From Clostridiaceae bacterium UBA4839 (GTDB lineage: Bacteria > Bacillota > Clostridia > Clostridiales > Caloramatoraceae), in assembly GCA_002400085.1 (NCBI GenBank), contig DHEX01000124.1, positions 19,757 to 44,006 of the forward strand: DNA of 24,250 nt, written 5' to 3'. Positions 16,116 through 23,882 of this stretch are shown piece after piece (position 1 is the stretch's first letter; every line of letters starts with the position of its first letter). The notes beneath the pieces are model-generated. The model had not been told where the DNA came from, ran no database searches, and saw nothing but the letters and a program-made list of their open reading frames with translations. Made by a program: the position numbers and the translations under genes.

Positions 16116-16207
16116 GGGACAGATAAGAGCTCTTTTAAATCAGCTTAAATTTTACTGCTTGTACTAAACGAGCTGAAGGACAATATTTCTTATATGTCCC
16201 CTTTTTT
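16116..16207 (+). terminator. Repeat element acting as nagA terminator
   Basis: GGGACAGATAAGA (16116-16128) pairs with TCTTATATGTCCC (16188-16200) with one mismatch, and CCTTTTTTT follows. The 59-nt interior can fold further (CAGCT 16141-16145 with AGCTG 16171-16175). The element is a member of the dispersed repeat family and is 25 bp past the nagA stop. Confidence 0.7.
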
Positions 16208-16241
16208 TGCCTAAAAATAGAAATAGATATCAGAGATATTA

Positions 16242-16340
16242 GGGACAGTTAAGTACTTTTTTAAATCAACTAAAACTCTATCTACCCTGCATACTGCTTG
16301 TGCTAAATATTCAAAGGTGAAACAATCCTTAAACGTCCCC
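16242..16340. repeat. About 99-bp element with inverted ends
   Basis: It starts GGGACAGTTAAG (16242-16253) and ends CTTAAACGTCCC (16328-16339, one mismatch to the inverted copy). Its interior aligns with the element at 16116-16201: both have CTTTTTTAAATCA or CTCTTTTAAATCA after the left end, and CTGCTTGT.CTAAA in the middle. It is a second, longer copy of the same unit. Confidence 0.75.
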
Positions 16341-16364
16341 CATATAGGTCAAGGTAAAACGATT

Positions 16365-16471
16365 CTCAAACGTCCTCCCTAGGCTTGTACTAAATAAGTC
16401 GAAGAGCAAAAGTTCTTAACTGTCCCTTGGCTTGTCCGGTTTTTTGATTAATAAAAGTTCTTAACTGTCCC
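16365..16471. repeat. Array of repeat right ends
   Basis: Right-end units follow one another: CTCAAACGTCC (16365-16375), then AAAAGTTCTTAACTGTCCC exactly twice (16408-16426 and 16453-16471), 45 bp apart. GCTTGTACTAAA precedes the first exact copy and GGCTTGTC the second. The remainder of 16092-16758 holds no convincing gene. Confidence 0.75.
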
Positions 16472-16667
16472 CTGGGCTCGTCTAGTTTTCGAGGGGGGTT
16501 ATACATACAAATGATAAAAATTGAAATACTAAATTAAAAGAATAATTAGTTATCTCCCATCACTTAATTTAATTTTTTCCAAAAAAATTATAAGATTTAG
16601 CCTTAAAGGTTGATTTTAGCCTTTTATTTATAGCTATTTTAATTTATAATGGTATAGAAGATTTTCA

Positions 16668-16743
16668 AGTCTGAGTACTCACTCTAGGAGCATCTTAGAC
16701 TATTTTAAACTATACTAATATCATAATGAGTATTTCTAAGATG
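16668..16743 (+). promoter_or_regulatory. Leader of the ABC operon with two exclusive hairpins
   Basis: AGTCTGAG (16668-16675) pairs with CTTAGACT (16694-16701, one G-U). CATCTTAGA (16691-16699) also pairs perfectly over 9 bp with TCTAAGATG (16735-16743). The two stems share 16694-16699 and so exclude each other, and the second abuts the SD AAGGGAG of a short ORF. This is the layout of an attenuator or riboswitch, but no known ligand class was recognised. Confidence 0.4.
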
Positions 16744-16758
16744 AAGGGAGATGATGAT

Positions 16759-16932
16759 ATGGACACAGACCCAGGTAGTAATCCTCACGCGTGCTTAAAA
16801 CTTAATATGACCTTAAAGGGAGGAGAGATTCATGAACACAATTATAAAACCAGTATCAAAACGAAAGCTCAGTACTGTGGACTTTATAATTTTTTGTGCC
16901 ATAGCATCACTACTTTATCTTATTTTAAATAA
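16759..16932 (+). CDS. Possible 57-codon leader ORF overlapping the permease gene
   Basis: An ATG at 16759 stands 8 nt behind AAGGGAG, which is a good ribosome binding site. The product begins MDTDPGSNPHACLKLNM and ends at 16932, in another frame than the permease that starts at 16832. The first part could be a leader peptide linked to the hairpins at 16668-16743. No family is recognised, and the part after 16832 may be meaningless. Confidence 0.25.
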   Translation: MDTDPGSNPHACLKLNMTLKGGEIHEHNYKTSIKTKAQYCGLYNFLCHSITTLSYFK

Positions 16933-18553
16933 GGGAAACGGTACCAACGTAGAGGTAACGGGAGCAAAAATTTCTACAGATTTAAACAACCTACCCTATT
17001 ATGCCCTGCTTTCAACTTTAAGAATGGCTGCTGCTTATGCACTATCCTTTATATTCACTCTTATTTATGGCTCTATTGCAGCTCATAATGATAAAGCAGC
17101 AAAAGTAATGATCCCACTTCTTGACATCCTTCAATCCATCCCTGTCCTTTCATTTTTACCTGCAGTTGTAATAGGACTTATTTCTATTTTCCCAAACAGC
17201 AATGTGGGCTTAGAACTTGCGTCAATAATTCTTATTTTTACAGGACAGGTTTGGAACATGACTTTCAGCTTTTACTACTCTATAAAAGGTGTTCCAAAGG
17301 ATTTAATTGAAGCGGCACATATATTTCAGCTAAACAAATGGGAGCAGTTTAAAACTGTTGAACTTCCCAGTGCAGCTATTGGACTTGTTTGGAATAGCAT
17401 GATGTCTTGGGCTGGTGGGTGGTTCTTCCTTATGGCTTGTGAAATGTTTACAATGGAGGGCAAGGACTTCAGGCTAAAAGGGCTTGGCTCTTTCTTGCAA
17501 ACTGCTGCTAATGAAGGAAATACAAAAGCACTATGGTGGGGTATTATAACTCTTGTTTTAGTTATAGTGCTTATGGATAGAATAATATGGAGACCTATTA
17601 TTTCTTGGTCGGAAAAGTTCAAAATCGAAAGTACAGGTACTGGAGAAGAACATAAATCCTATTTTTTAATGTTTTTAAGAAGGTCTCTTATAATTCAATT
17701 TTTAGAAGAAAAGGTTATACACCCAGTTATTAAATTTTTAGGTATATTAATTGATAAAATAGCTCTTTTCTTCTTAAAGAGAAGTGAAAATCGTAATAAA
17801 AAAACCAGCAAAATAATAGGCGTTGCAGTTAAAACTTTTTTCTTAATTATTCTTGTTTATTATGGATTTAATGCTTTAAAACTTGTATTAAAAGTTTCAA
17901 ATAAAGATTTAAAGAGAATACCACTATCAGTTTTTTATTCATTTTTGAGAGTAACTGTTGCTCAGGTTATTTCCTTAGCTTGGACTCTTCCTGTAGGAGT
18001 TGCTATTGGAATGAATAAAAAGACTGCAAAAATTTTTCAGCCAATAATTCAAGTTATTGCTTCAATCCCGGCTACAGCACTTTTCCCTGTTATTTTGTCT
18101 GTAATTATTAAAAAATCAGGAGGTCTTGGATTTGCTTCTGTACTTTTAATGCTTATGGGAACACAGTGGTATTTGCTTTTCAATATAATTGCAGGTGCCA
18201 TGGCAATTCCAGAGGACCTTATAAATGCTGCAGATATTTTAGGATTAAAAGGATTAAAACGATGGAAAGTCCTTATTCTTCCATCTATATTTCCTTACCT
18301 CCTTACTGGAATGATAACTGCCACTGGAGGATGCTGGAATGCCAGCATAGTATCTGAATATGTTCATTTTTCAGGAAAAACAGTAAAAACCATAGGCCTT
18401 GGTGCACTTATTTCAGAGGCCACAGAAACAGGAAATTACCCACTGCTTCTTCTTTCAACTATTATAATGTGTCTTGTGGTTGTTGGAATTAATAACTCCT
18501 TATGGAAGAGGCTTTACAGAATTTCTGAAGAAAAGTTCAGACTTGATATATAG
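16832..18553 (+). CDS. ABC importer permease, two fused membrane domains (NitT/TauT type)
   Basis: A 573-aa membrane protein made of two BPD_transp_1 permease domains in one chain. The first (about 55-265) has the EAA loop EAAHIFQLNKWEQFKTVELP and the second (about 365-565) has NAADILGLKGLKRWKVLILP; each loop docks onto the ATPase. The halves are joined by a charged linker around 270-330. Most nitrate/sulfonate/taurine-type permeases carry one domain and pair up, so this is a fused dimer. ATG 16832 follows AAGGGAGGAGAG at good distance. The ATPase gene follows after 15 bp in the same operon. No periplasmic-type binding protein gene is adjacent, so the substrate cannot be named. Confidence 0.93.
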   Translation: MNTIIKPVSKRKLSTVDFIIFCAIASLLYLILNKGNGTNVEVTGAKISTDLNNLPYYALLSTLRMAAAYALSFIFTLIYGSIAAHNDKAAKVMIPLLDILQSIPVLSFLPAVVIGLISIFPNSNVGLELASIILIFTGQVWNMTFSFYYSIKGVPKDLIEAAHIFQLNKWEQFKTVELPSAAIGLVWNSMMSWAGGWFFLMACEMFTMEGKDFRLKGLGSFLQTAANEGNTKALWWGIITLVLVIVLMDRIIWRPIISWSEKFKIESTGTGEEHKSYFLMFLRRSLIIQFLEEKVIHPVIKFLGILIDKIALFFLKRSENRNKKTSKIIGVAVKTFFLIILVYYGFNALKLVLKVSNKDLKRIPLSVFYSFLRVTVAQVISLAWTLPVGVAIGMNKKTAKIFQPIIQVIASIPATALFPVILSVIIKKSGGLGFASVLLMLMGTQWYLLFNIIAGAMAIPEDLINAADILGLKGLKRWKVLILPSIFPYLLTGMITATGGCWNASIVSEYVHFSGKTVKTIGLGALISEATETGNYPLLLLSTIIMCLVVVGINNSLWKRLYRISEEKFRLDI

Positions 18554-18568
18554 TTAGGGGGGGATATT

Positions 18569-19885
18569 ATGAGCAATGAATTCATTAAAATAAAAAATTT
18601 GTCACAGAGTTTTGAAGGAACAGATGTGCCAATACTTGAAAATATAAATCTTACTATAAATGAAGGAGAGTTTGTGGCTATTCTTGGGCCTTCAGGCTCA
18701 GGTAAATCCACACTTTTAAGGCTTATAACCGGGCTTATACAGCCAACTGATGGTGAAATTTTATTTGAAGGGGAAAAGGTTGATGCTGTAAACCCTTATG
18801 CATCAGTGGTTTTTCAAAACTTTGCCCTTTATCCTTGGCTTTCAGTAGTTGAAAATGTCGAGCTTGGGCTTAAGGCAAGAGGCTTCCCAAATGATTACAG
18901 CAGAGAAAAGGCTGTTGAATTAATTGACCTTATAGGACTTGATGGCTTTGAAGATGCATATCCAAAGGAATTATCCGGAGGCATGAAGCAAAGAGTTGGA
19001 TTTGCAAGAGCTCTTGCAGTTCAGCCAAAACTTTTATGCATGGATGAACCTTTTTCAGCCCTTGATTTTTTAACTGCAGAAAACCTTAGGACTGAGCTTA
19101 TTGAGCTTTGGACTGATAAGAAAATGCCAATTAAAAGCATAATACTTGTAACTCATGGTATTGAAGAAGCTGTATTGATGGCAGATAGAATTGTTATATT
19201 AAGCAAAAAACCTGCATCTATTATTGCAGATATTAAAGTAAACCTTCCTTACCCAAGGAATAGAAAATCTCAAGAGTTTGAAAAAATTGTTGATAATATT
19301 TATAAAGTGTTTACAAGAGGAAAAGCTGAAGACAAAGATAAAGATGATGAAAAAGAAATAAAAAATGAAGAAATAAAAATAGACGAAGATGAGAGCTTCA
19401 AAAAACCAGTTTTAATACCCAATGCCTTTATTGGAGTTATGTCAGGCCTTTTAGAGCTTATATATGATAACAATGGCTGGATGGATATATACCAGCTTGG
19501 ACGTGATCTTATGATGGAACTTGACGCTCTGCTGCCAAATATTGAAGGCATTGAGCTTTTAAAATTTGCAGAGGTAAAAGAGGGGGATATTTTCATTACA
19601 GACTTAGGTAAGAAATTTGTTGAGGGAGATACGGATGAAAGTAAAGAGATATTTAGGAATCAAATATTAGATTTATCCACGTTCAAAGTAATATTAAATG
19701 TACTCAACAATAAGAAAAATAAGACTATGAAGCGTGAATTCTTTGAAGAGCTTTTAATGCACTATTTTTCAGAATACGATTCTGCACAGCTTATGGATAT
19801 AGTAATTGATTGGGGAAGATATGCAGAAATATTCAACTATGACTATGATACCGAAGAACTTTACATTGAAACTGAAGAAGAATAA
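18569..19885 (+). CDS. ABC importer ATPase with C-terminal AAA-associated domain
   Basis: A 438-aa nucleotide-binding subunit. Residues 1 to about 250 are a complete NitT/TauT-type ABC ATPase: Walker A GPSGSGKST (40-48), Q-loop FQNFALYPW, signature LSGGMKQR (135-142), Walker B LLCMDEP (Asp159/Glu160) and switch His196 (VTHGIEEA). A highly charged linker (about 251-276) leads to a second domain (about 280-430; PNAFIGVMSGLLELI, then ITDLGKKFVEGD, then LMDIVIDWGRYAEIF), which resembles the AAA-associated C-terminal domain found on a subset of these ATPases. That domain probably regulates the transporter; its ligand is unknown. ATG 18569 is 5 nt behind AGGGGGGG. A strong terminator closes the two-gene operon. 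Confidence 0.94.
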   Translation: MSNEFIKIKNLSQSFEGTDVPILENINLTINEGEFVAILGPSGSGKSTLLRLITGLIQPTDGEILFEGEKVDAVNPYASVVFQNFALYPWLSVVENVELGLKARGFPNDYSREKAVELIDLIGLDGFEDAYPKELSGGMKQRVGFARALAVQPKLLCMDEPFSALDFLTAENLRTELIELWTDKKMPIKSIILVTHGIEEAVLMADRIVILSKKPASIIADIKVNLPYPRNRKSQEFEKIVDNIYKVFTRGKAEDKDKDDEKEIKNEEIKIDEDESFKKPVLIPNAFIGVMSGLLELIYDNNGWMDIYQLGRDLMMELDALLPNIEGIELLKFAEVKEGDIFITDLGKKFVEGDTDESKEIFRNQILDLSTFKVILNVLNNKKNKTMKREFFEELLMHYFSEYDSAQLMDIVIDWGRYAEIFNYDYDTEELYIETEEE

Positions 19886-19891
19886 GAAAGT

Positions 19892-19931
19892 CTTTGCCTG
19901 CACATTTTGAGCAGGCAAAGGCTTTTTTTTT
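19892..19931. terminator. Strong terminator after the ABC operon
   Basis: CTTTGCCTGC (19892-19901) pairs perfectly with GCAGGCAAAG (19911-19920), with a 9-nt loop, then GCTTTTTTTTT. On the minus strand it can also serve the convergent lipoprotein gene. Confidence 0.95.
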
Positions 19932-20008
19932 ACAGGCTCCATAAATACTATCAAAATAGCAAAGAAAAGTTTAAAATAAAGCTCCCTTTTACTAATAAAT
20001 GCTTCCCT

Positions 20009-21313
20009 TTATGGCCCTGTGCCTATCCCGTCTATTTTCCATCCGCTCTTTTCTGATTCCTTTCTAAGCAATATAAATCTGGGCTGAACTCCATCACTGA
20101 CAGTAATTGGTTTATCAAATTTATAGTCTGTTTCTACCTCATATTCGAGAACATTTCCTGGATTACCCGTGTTTTCCATCCTTTTAACACTAATAAGCTT
20201 TGCACTTTTTATATTGCCATATCCATCATAAAAAGCATCTTTTTCGTTTTTATTGTATAAATATCTGTTATCCATGTTAGAAGACAAATAGGAGCATAAG
20301 TTTTTCATTGTGAGGCATGAAAAAATCATATCTCTATCATGCTTATTAACTGCATTGAAATATTCTTTTATAACTTCTTCAGGCTTCATTTTAGAAATTT
20401 TAATTTCTGTCCTGTCTTCGTAATTTATAAAGCTTTGAACCCATTTATCAAAGCTTTTTCCCGTAACTTGTTCCAAATTTTTTCTGTTAAGGGAACAGGC
20501 AAAACAATCATGTCTTCCAGCATCTATATATGCACCTGCAATACTTCCTTTATCTCTTATGACTATTCCTCTTGCTTCTTTTCGAGGCTTTAAAAATTCA
20601 GGAAGGGGTTCTCTTAATCTATATATTTCTGCAGTAACTGTTTTCCCAAGACAATCCTTAAAATCAAAACCAATATCCTTTGAAAGCTCATTGTTATAAG
20701 CCCAATAAATTTTAACAGGATATTCTCCTGCACTATGCATAAAACTTTGAGGCAACTTTACCTCCATAGTATTAATCATAAAATCTACTGTCCAGCCATA
20801 TTTTTTAAACAAAGCAAAAACGTCATTTTTTATATCTAAATTTACATTTTTAAACTCTTTTATACTGTCTATATATCGGATAATATCATAGTCAACTTCT
20901 ACAACTTTGTTTCCCACAGCTGCAATACCCTTTTCATGTAATGTGTCATTTAATATATAAATATCTATTTTGTGCCCATCCCCTGTAGTAAGTATGGATT
21001 TATATGTTCTGTCATCCTTTAGTATATCCCCTGCCTCCATGTTTTCAACCTTACCATGATTAATTCCATTTATTATTTCATTTATTATCCCTTTATTTTC
21101 AATTACGCAAATCCTTCTTTTATCTTCATATATATCAAATTCACTACCATTTTCAGGAATTATATTTAAGCTTTTAGTTGATTCTTTTTTACTTTCAGAA
21201 TATTTTAACTCATTGTTTGCAGGCTTTATTCTATATGGTCCACAGCCTTGAGTACATATGATTAAAAAGGTAAAAAGCAGCATTAAAATAACTTTAGCAC
21301 TATTCTTTTTCAT
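20009..21313 (-). CDS. Lipoprotein with DUF4830-like and DUF4829-like domains
   Basis: A 434-aa surface lipoprotein: MKKN start, hydrophobic stretch (8-20), lipobox TQGC with Cys24. After a variable region (25-150), residues about 160-300 resemble DUF4830 (FALFKKYGWTVDF, then ARGIVIRDKGSIAGAYIDAG and a Cys pair in DCFACSLN). Residues about 310-434 resemble DUF4829 (KPEEVIKEYFNAVNKHD, then SAKLISVKRM, then EKSGWKIDGIGTGP), an NTF2-like fold common in clostridial lipoproteins. ATG 21313 follows GGAGGG by 5 nt. The role is unknown; the long stretches on both sides suggest a single-gene unit. Confidence 0.85.
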   Translation of the reverse strand: MKKNSAKVILMLLFTFLIICTQGCGPYRIKPANNELKYSESKKESTKSLNIIPENGSEFDIYEDKRRICVIENKGIINEIINGINHGKVENMEAGDILKDDRTYKSILTTGDGHKIDIYILNDTLHEKGIAAVGNKVVEVDYDIIRYIDSIKEFKNVNLDIKNDVFALFKKYGWTVDFMINTMEVKLPQSFMHSAGEYPVKIYWAYNNELSKDIGFDFKDCLGKTVTAEIYRLREPLPEFLKPRKEARGIVIRDKGSIAGAYIDAGRHDCFACSLNRKNLEQVTGKSFDKWVQSFINYEDRTEIKISKMKPEEVIKEYFNAVNKHDRDMIFSCLTMKNLCSYLSSNMDNRYLYNKNEKDAFYDGYGNIKSAKLISVKRMENTGNPGNVLEYEVETDYKFDKPITVSDGVQPRFILLRKESEKSGWKIDGIGTGP

Positions 21314-21471
21314 TTTATCCCTCCAATCACAGAAATATTTTTCTTACCTGTTGCTTCAATTATATATTATGCTCATAAAAAGTCAAAAACAGCTCTGAAA
21401 AGATACTCACAAATTGCATAGTTGAAATCATAGATTTGGGATGACTTAATCGCCTCACTATCTACTTTCTA

Positions 21472-21678
21472 CTTAACTGTCCCTGTTTTTGTGTGGGACA
21501 GTTAAGCTGCTATTTTAAATTAGACAAGCCCCTTCATTCCCTAAATAAATTACCCTACAACTTGTCCTAATTATCTCGATTAAAAATAGTACTTAACTGT
21601 CCCTGATTTCGCCTGATTTCGATTTCTACTCACTTTCTACTTAACCGTCCCTGATTTCTCTGATTTTCTAACCGTCCC
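21472..21678. repeat. Repeat cluster with a 109-bp palindromic element
   Basis: The 458-bp stretch 21314-21771 has no gene. GGGACAGTTAAG (21495-21506) and CTTAACTGTCCC (21592-21603) are perfect 12-bp inverted ends of a 109-bp element. Complementarity continues inward (CTATTTTAAAT against ATTAAAAATAG), and GACAAG (21522-21527) faces CTTGTC (21561-21566). Extra half-sites lie at 21472-21483, 21640-21651 and 21668-21678. Confidence 0.8.
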
Positions 21679-21771
21679 ACTTTTCTATAGACAACCTGTC
21701 GTTATTATAATAAAATATTCCTATGGCTTTATTTAAGCATATCAAATTAATAGATTAGGAGTGAAAACTTA

Positions 21772-22119
21772 GTGAAACGTTTTGACAAAATCATCATTGT
21801 AATTATTGTAGTAATTTCAATAGGATCTTATGCTTTTATGAAAATTTCAAAAAATAAAAGTCCTAAGGGCATCTATGTTCAAATTACTCTAAAAGGAAAT
21901 GTGTATAAAAAAATCCCTCTTACACAAAGTACAGATGAAAAAATAACAGTTCAATCAAATTTAGGGAAAAACATAGTAGAAATAAAAAATGGGAAAGTTA
22001 GAATAAGTGAATCTGACTGTAAAAATCAAATATGTGTGCAAACAGGATATATAAATAGTGTAGGAGATGTTATCGCTTGTCTTCCCCATGAGCTTTTAGT
22101 AGAAATCACAAAAAAATAA
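21772..22119 (+). CDS. NusG domain II protein, membrane-anchored (EetA-like)
   Basis: A 115-aa protein with one N-terminal membrane helix (about 7-22) and an extracellular NusG-II-type beta domain. Three cysteines are kept: Cys83 and Cys88 in SDCKNQICVQTGYI, and Cys103 in IACLPHELLVEI. This is the usual pattern of the NusG_II family, which lies beside Gx-family membrane proteins and ApbE/FMN-binding proteins in many anaerobes. The start is GTG 21772, 8 nt behind AGGAGTG; no ATG fits. The Gx gene follows after 48 bp, likely in one operon. It resembles the small protein of flavin-based electron transfer loci, but its chemical role is unknown. Confidence 0.85.
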   Translation: MKRFDKIIIVIIVVISIGSYAFMKISKNKSPKGIYVQITLKGNVYKKIPLTQSTDEKITVQSNLGKNIVEIKNGKVRISESDCKNQICVQTGYINSVGDVIACLPHELLVEITKK

Positions 22120-22167
22120 AAAAGACTTTAAAACCAATTCAGTATCACTTTAAGGAGGAAAGTTTCA

Positions 22168-22689
22168 TTGAAAATTAAAAAAATGCTTTTTTTGTCCCTT
22201 ATGGTAGCACAATCACTGCTTTTATTCTTGCTTGAATCCTTAATTCCCATCCCCTTTGTTGCTCCTGGGGCAAAAATTGGCTTATCAAATATAATAACTG
22301 TAATATGTTTGTATATATTAAGTTTTAAAGATACCTTCATAGTAGTTATTTTAAAAATATTTCTTTCCACACTGTTTGGAGGCACCCTATCAAGCTTATT
22401 ATATAGTTTGTTTGGGGGACTTTTAAGTCTTGTATCAATGTATATAGTTAAAAAAGCTTTTAAAGATAAAATAAGTGTTTTAGGTGTAAGTATAGTAGGT
22501 TCTATATTTCACAACATAGGGCAGCTTATTGCAGCTTCACTCGTTGTTCAAAGCTTCAATATATTTGTTTATTTCCCTGTCCTTATGATTGCAGGTCTTA
22601 TAGCAGGAATTCTTGTAGGTGTTGTATCTAAATATCTTCTTATACAATTTGAAAAGATAGGGTTTATAAAAAAATTAAAAGATATGTAA
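22168..22689 (+). CDS. Gx transporter family protein (heptaprenyl diphosphate synthase component I type)
   Basis: A 173-aa integral membrane protein with about five hydrophobic helices. The motifs VAPGAKIGLSNIITV and LFGGTLSSLLYSLFGG, and SIFHNIGQLIAA, are typical of the Hpre_diP_synt_I/Gx family, which resembles ECF substrate-binding subunits. The historical name as a heptaprenyl diphosphate synthase part is not strong evidence of enzyme activity; relatives in flavin-based electron transfer loci are proposed to serve quinone or flavin handling. The start is TTG 22168, 9 nt behind AAGGAGG. Its TAA stop lies at the edge of a hairpin shared with apbE. Confidence 0.9.
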   Translation: MKIKKMLFLSLMVAQSLLLFLLESLIPIPFVAPGAKIGLSNIITVICLYILSFKDTFIVVILKIFLSTLFGGTLSSLLYSLFGGLLSLVSMYIVKKAFKDKISVLGVSIVGSIFHNIGQLIAASLVVQSFNIFVYFPVLMIAGLIAGILVGVVSKYLLIQFEKIGFIKKLKDM

Positions 22690-22712
22690 ATAGGACGCAA
22701 TGCGTCCTATTT
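22688..22712. terminator. Compact bidirectional terminator spanning both stop codons
   Basis: AAATAGGACGCA (22688-22699) is perfectly mirrored by TGCGTCCTATTT (22701-22712). The stem includes the last bases of the TAA of the Gx gene (22687-22689) and the TAG of apbE (22709-22707). TTTTAATTT follows on the plus strand. Confidence 0.85.
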
Positions 22713-23744
22713 TAATTTAAATGAATTATCTACTATGCTGAAGGAATCTTTAAGTCCACTTGTTATATAAACCTCTTTATTCTTTGTTACAAATATTGCA
22801 TCAACCCCCGGCGTATTTTCAACAAACTTTTTACCTTCATCAAGTCCCATAGCAAATACAGAAGTAGAAAGCCCATCAGCATCAATAGATTTGTCAGCAA
22901 CAATAGTAACAGATGCAAGAGAATTTTCAACAGGATATCCTGTCTTTGTATCTAAAATGTGGTGGTACTTCTTACCATCCTTTTCAACATATCTTTCATA
23001 AATTCCAGATGTAACAACAGTTTGATCTTTAACTTTAACTGAAGCAAAGTATGCTCCCCTTGTATCAAAAGGGTTTTGCACTCCTATTTTCCACGGCTCT
23101 CCATTAACATTGCTTCCAAGGGCATACACATTTCCTCCAAGATTTATTAGAGCATGTTTCACACCATTATCAGTAAGAACTTTTTTAACCTCATCTGCTG
23201 CATATCCCTTTGCTATAGCTCCTAAATCTATTACCATTCCCTTTTTATTAAGCTTTACCCTTTTTCCATCCTCATCTAAAATTATGTCCTTGTAATCTAC
23301 AAGTGGAAGCTTTTCTTTTATTTCATTATCAGAGGGAACTCTAGCATAATCTGTTCCTATATTCCAAAGCTTAACTATAGGGCCTATGGATATATCAAAT
23401 TTTCCATTTGAAGCTTTAGAATAAAATACCCCTCTTTTTATTACATCAAAAGTATCATCTGAAACTTTAACAAATTCCTCTCCCGCCTTAGCATTTATTT
23501 CATCCACTTCAGTTCCCTCTTTATTTATGCTCATTTTATCTTCTATTTCTCTTATCCTGTCAAAAGCCTTATCAATAGCTTTTTCAGGGTTTTTGCCGTC
23601 ATAAGTAGTAATAGTACAAACTGTCCCAAGCATAAGGTTTGTTTTTGAATGCTTTGAAGTATCATCTTTTTTATAGCAGGATGAAAATATTAAAGTAATA
23701 AAAGTAATTATTGATAAAATGTTTAATAGCTTTTTCTTTTCCAT
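22707..23744 (-). CDS. apbE: FAD:protein FMN transferase, lipoprotein
   Basis: A 345-aa extracytoplasmic ApbE enzyme that moves FMN from FAD onto a threonine of target proteins. It is a lipoprotein (hydrophobic 6-20, lipobox SSC, Cys23). Family motifs: LGTVCTITTYD (about 39-49), SIGPIVKLWNIG (119-130), DLGAIAKGYAAD (173-184), NLGGNVYALG (201-210), VVTSGIYERY, HHILDTKTGYPV (261-272) and the metal-site segment SIDADGLST (286-294). The open frame begins at 23807, but ATG 23744 has TGGAGGT directly upstream and gives a proper signal peptide. Its likely substrate is the FMN-binding protein encoded just upstream on the same strand. Confidence 0.95.
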   Translation of the reverse strand: MEKKKLLNILSIITFITLIFSSCYKKDDTSKHSKTNLMLGTVCTITTYDGKNPEKAIDKAFDRIREIEDKMSINKEGTEVDEINAKAGEEFVKVSDDTFDVIKRGVFYSKASNGKFDISIGPIVKLWNIGTDYARVPSDNEIKEKLPLVDYKDIILDEDGKRVKLNKKGMVIDLGAIAKGYAADEVKKVLTDNGVKHALINLGGNVYALGSNVNGEPWKIGVQNPFDTRGAYFASVKVKDQTVVTSGIYERYVEKDGKKYHHILDTKTGYPVENSLASVTIVADKSIDADGLSTSVFAMGLDEGKKFVENTPGVDAIFVTKNKEVYITSGLKDSFSIVDNSFKLK

Positions 23745-23826
23745 TATTACCTCCAAGTTTATTGCTGCTTTTAATAGCTTTAAAATAAGCAAATTTAATT
23801 TAAACATATAAAATTGCTACTAACCT

Positions 23827-23856
23827 ATTATAAATTAAAATCTTAGTATTTAACAG
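23827..23856 (-). promoter_or_regulatory. apbE: Predicted promoter of apbE
   Basis: Minus-strand TATAAT (23832-23827) is preceded by CTGTTA (23856-23851) with an 18-nt spacer. The -10 is perfect and the -35 is weak. Transcription would start near 23820, leaving a leader of about 75 nt. Confidence 0.4.
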
Positions 23857-23882
23857 TGGTTTTTTATTGAGTAAACTTATGA

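Noticed and set aside
16652..16843. TPP, fluoride or S-box riboswitch in the ABC leader
   Set aside because: Single short matches such as CTGAG or GGAGATGATG were seen, but the remaining conserved cores of those riboswitches are absent.
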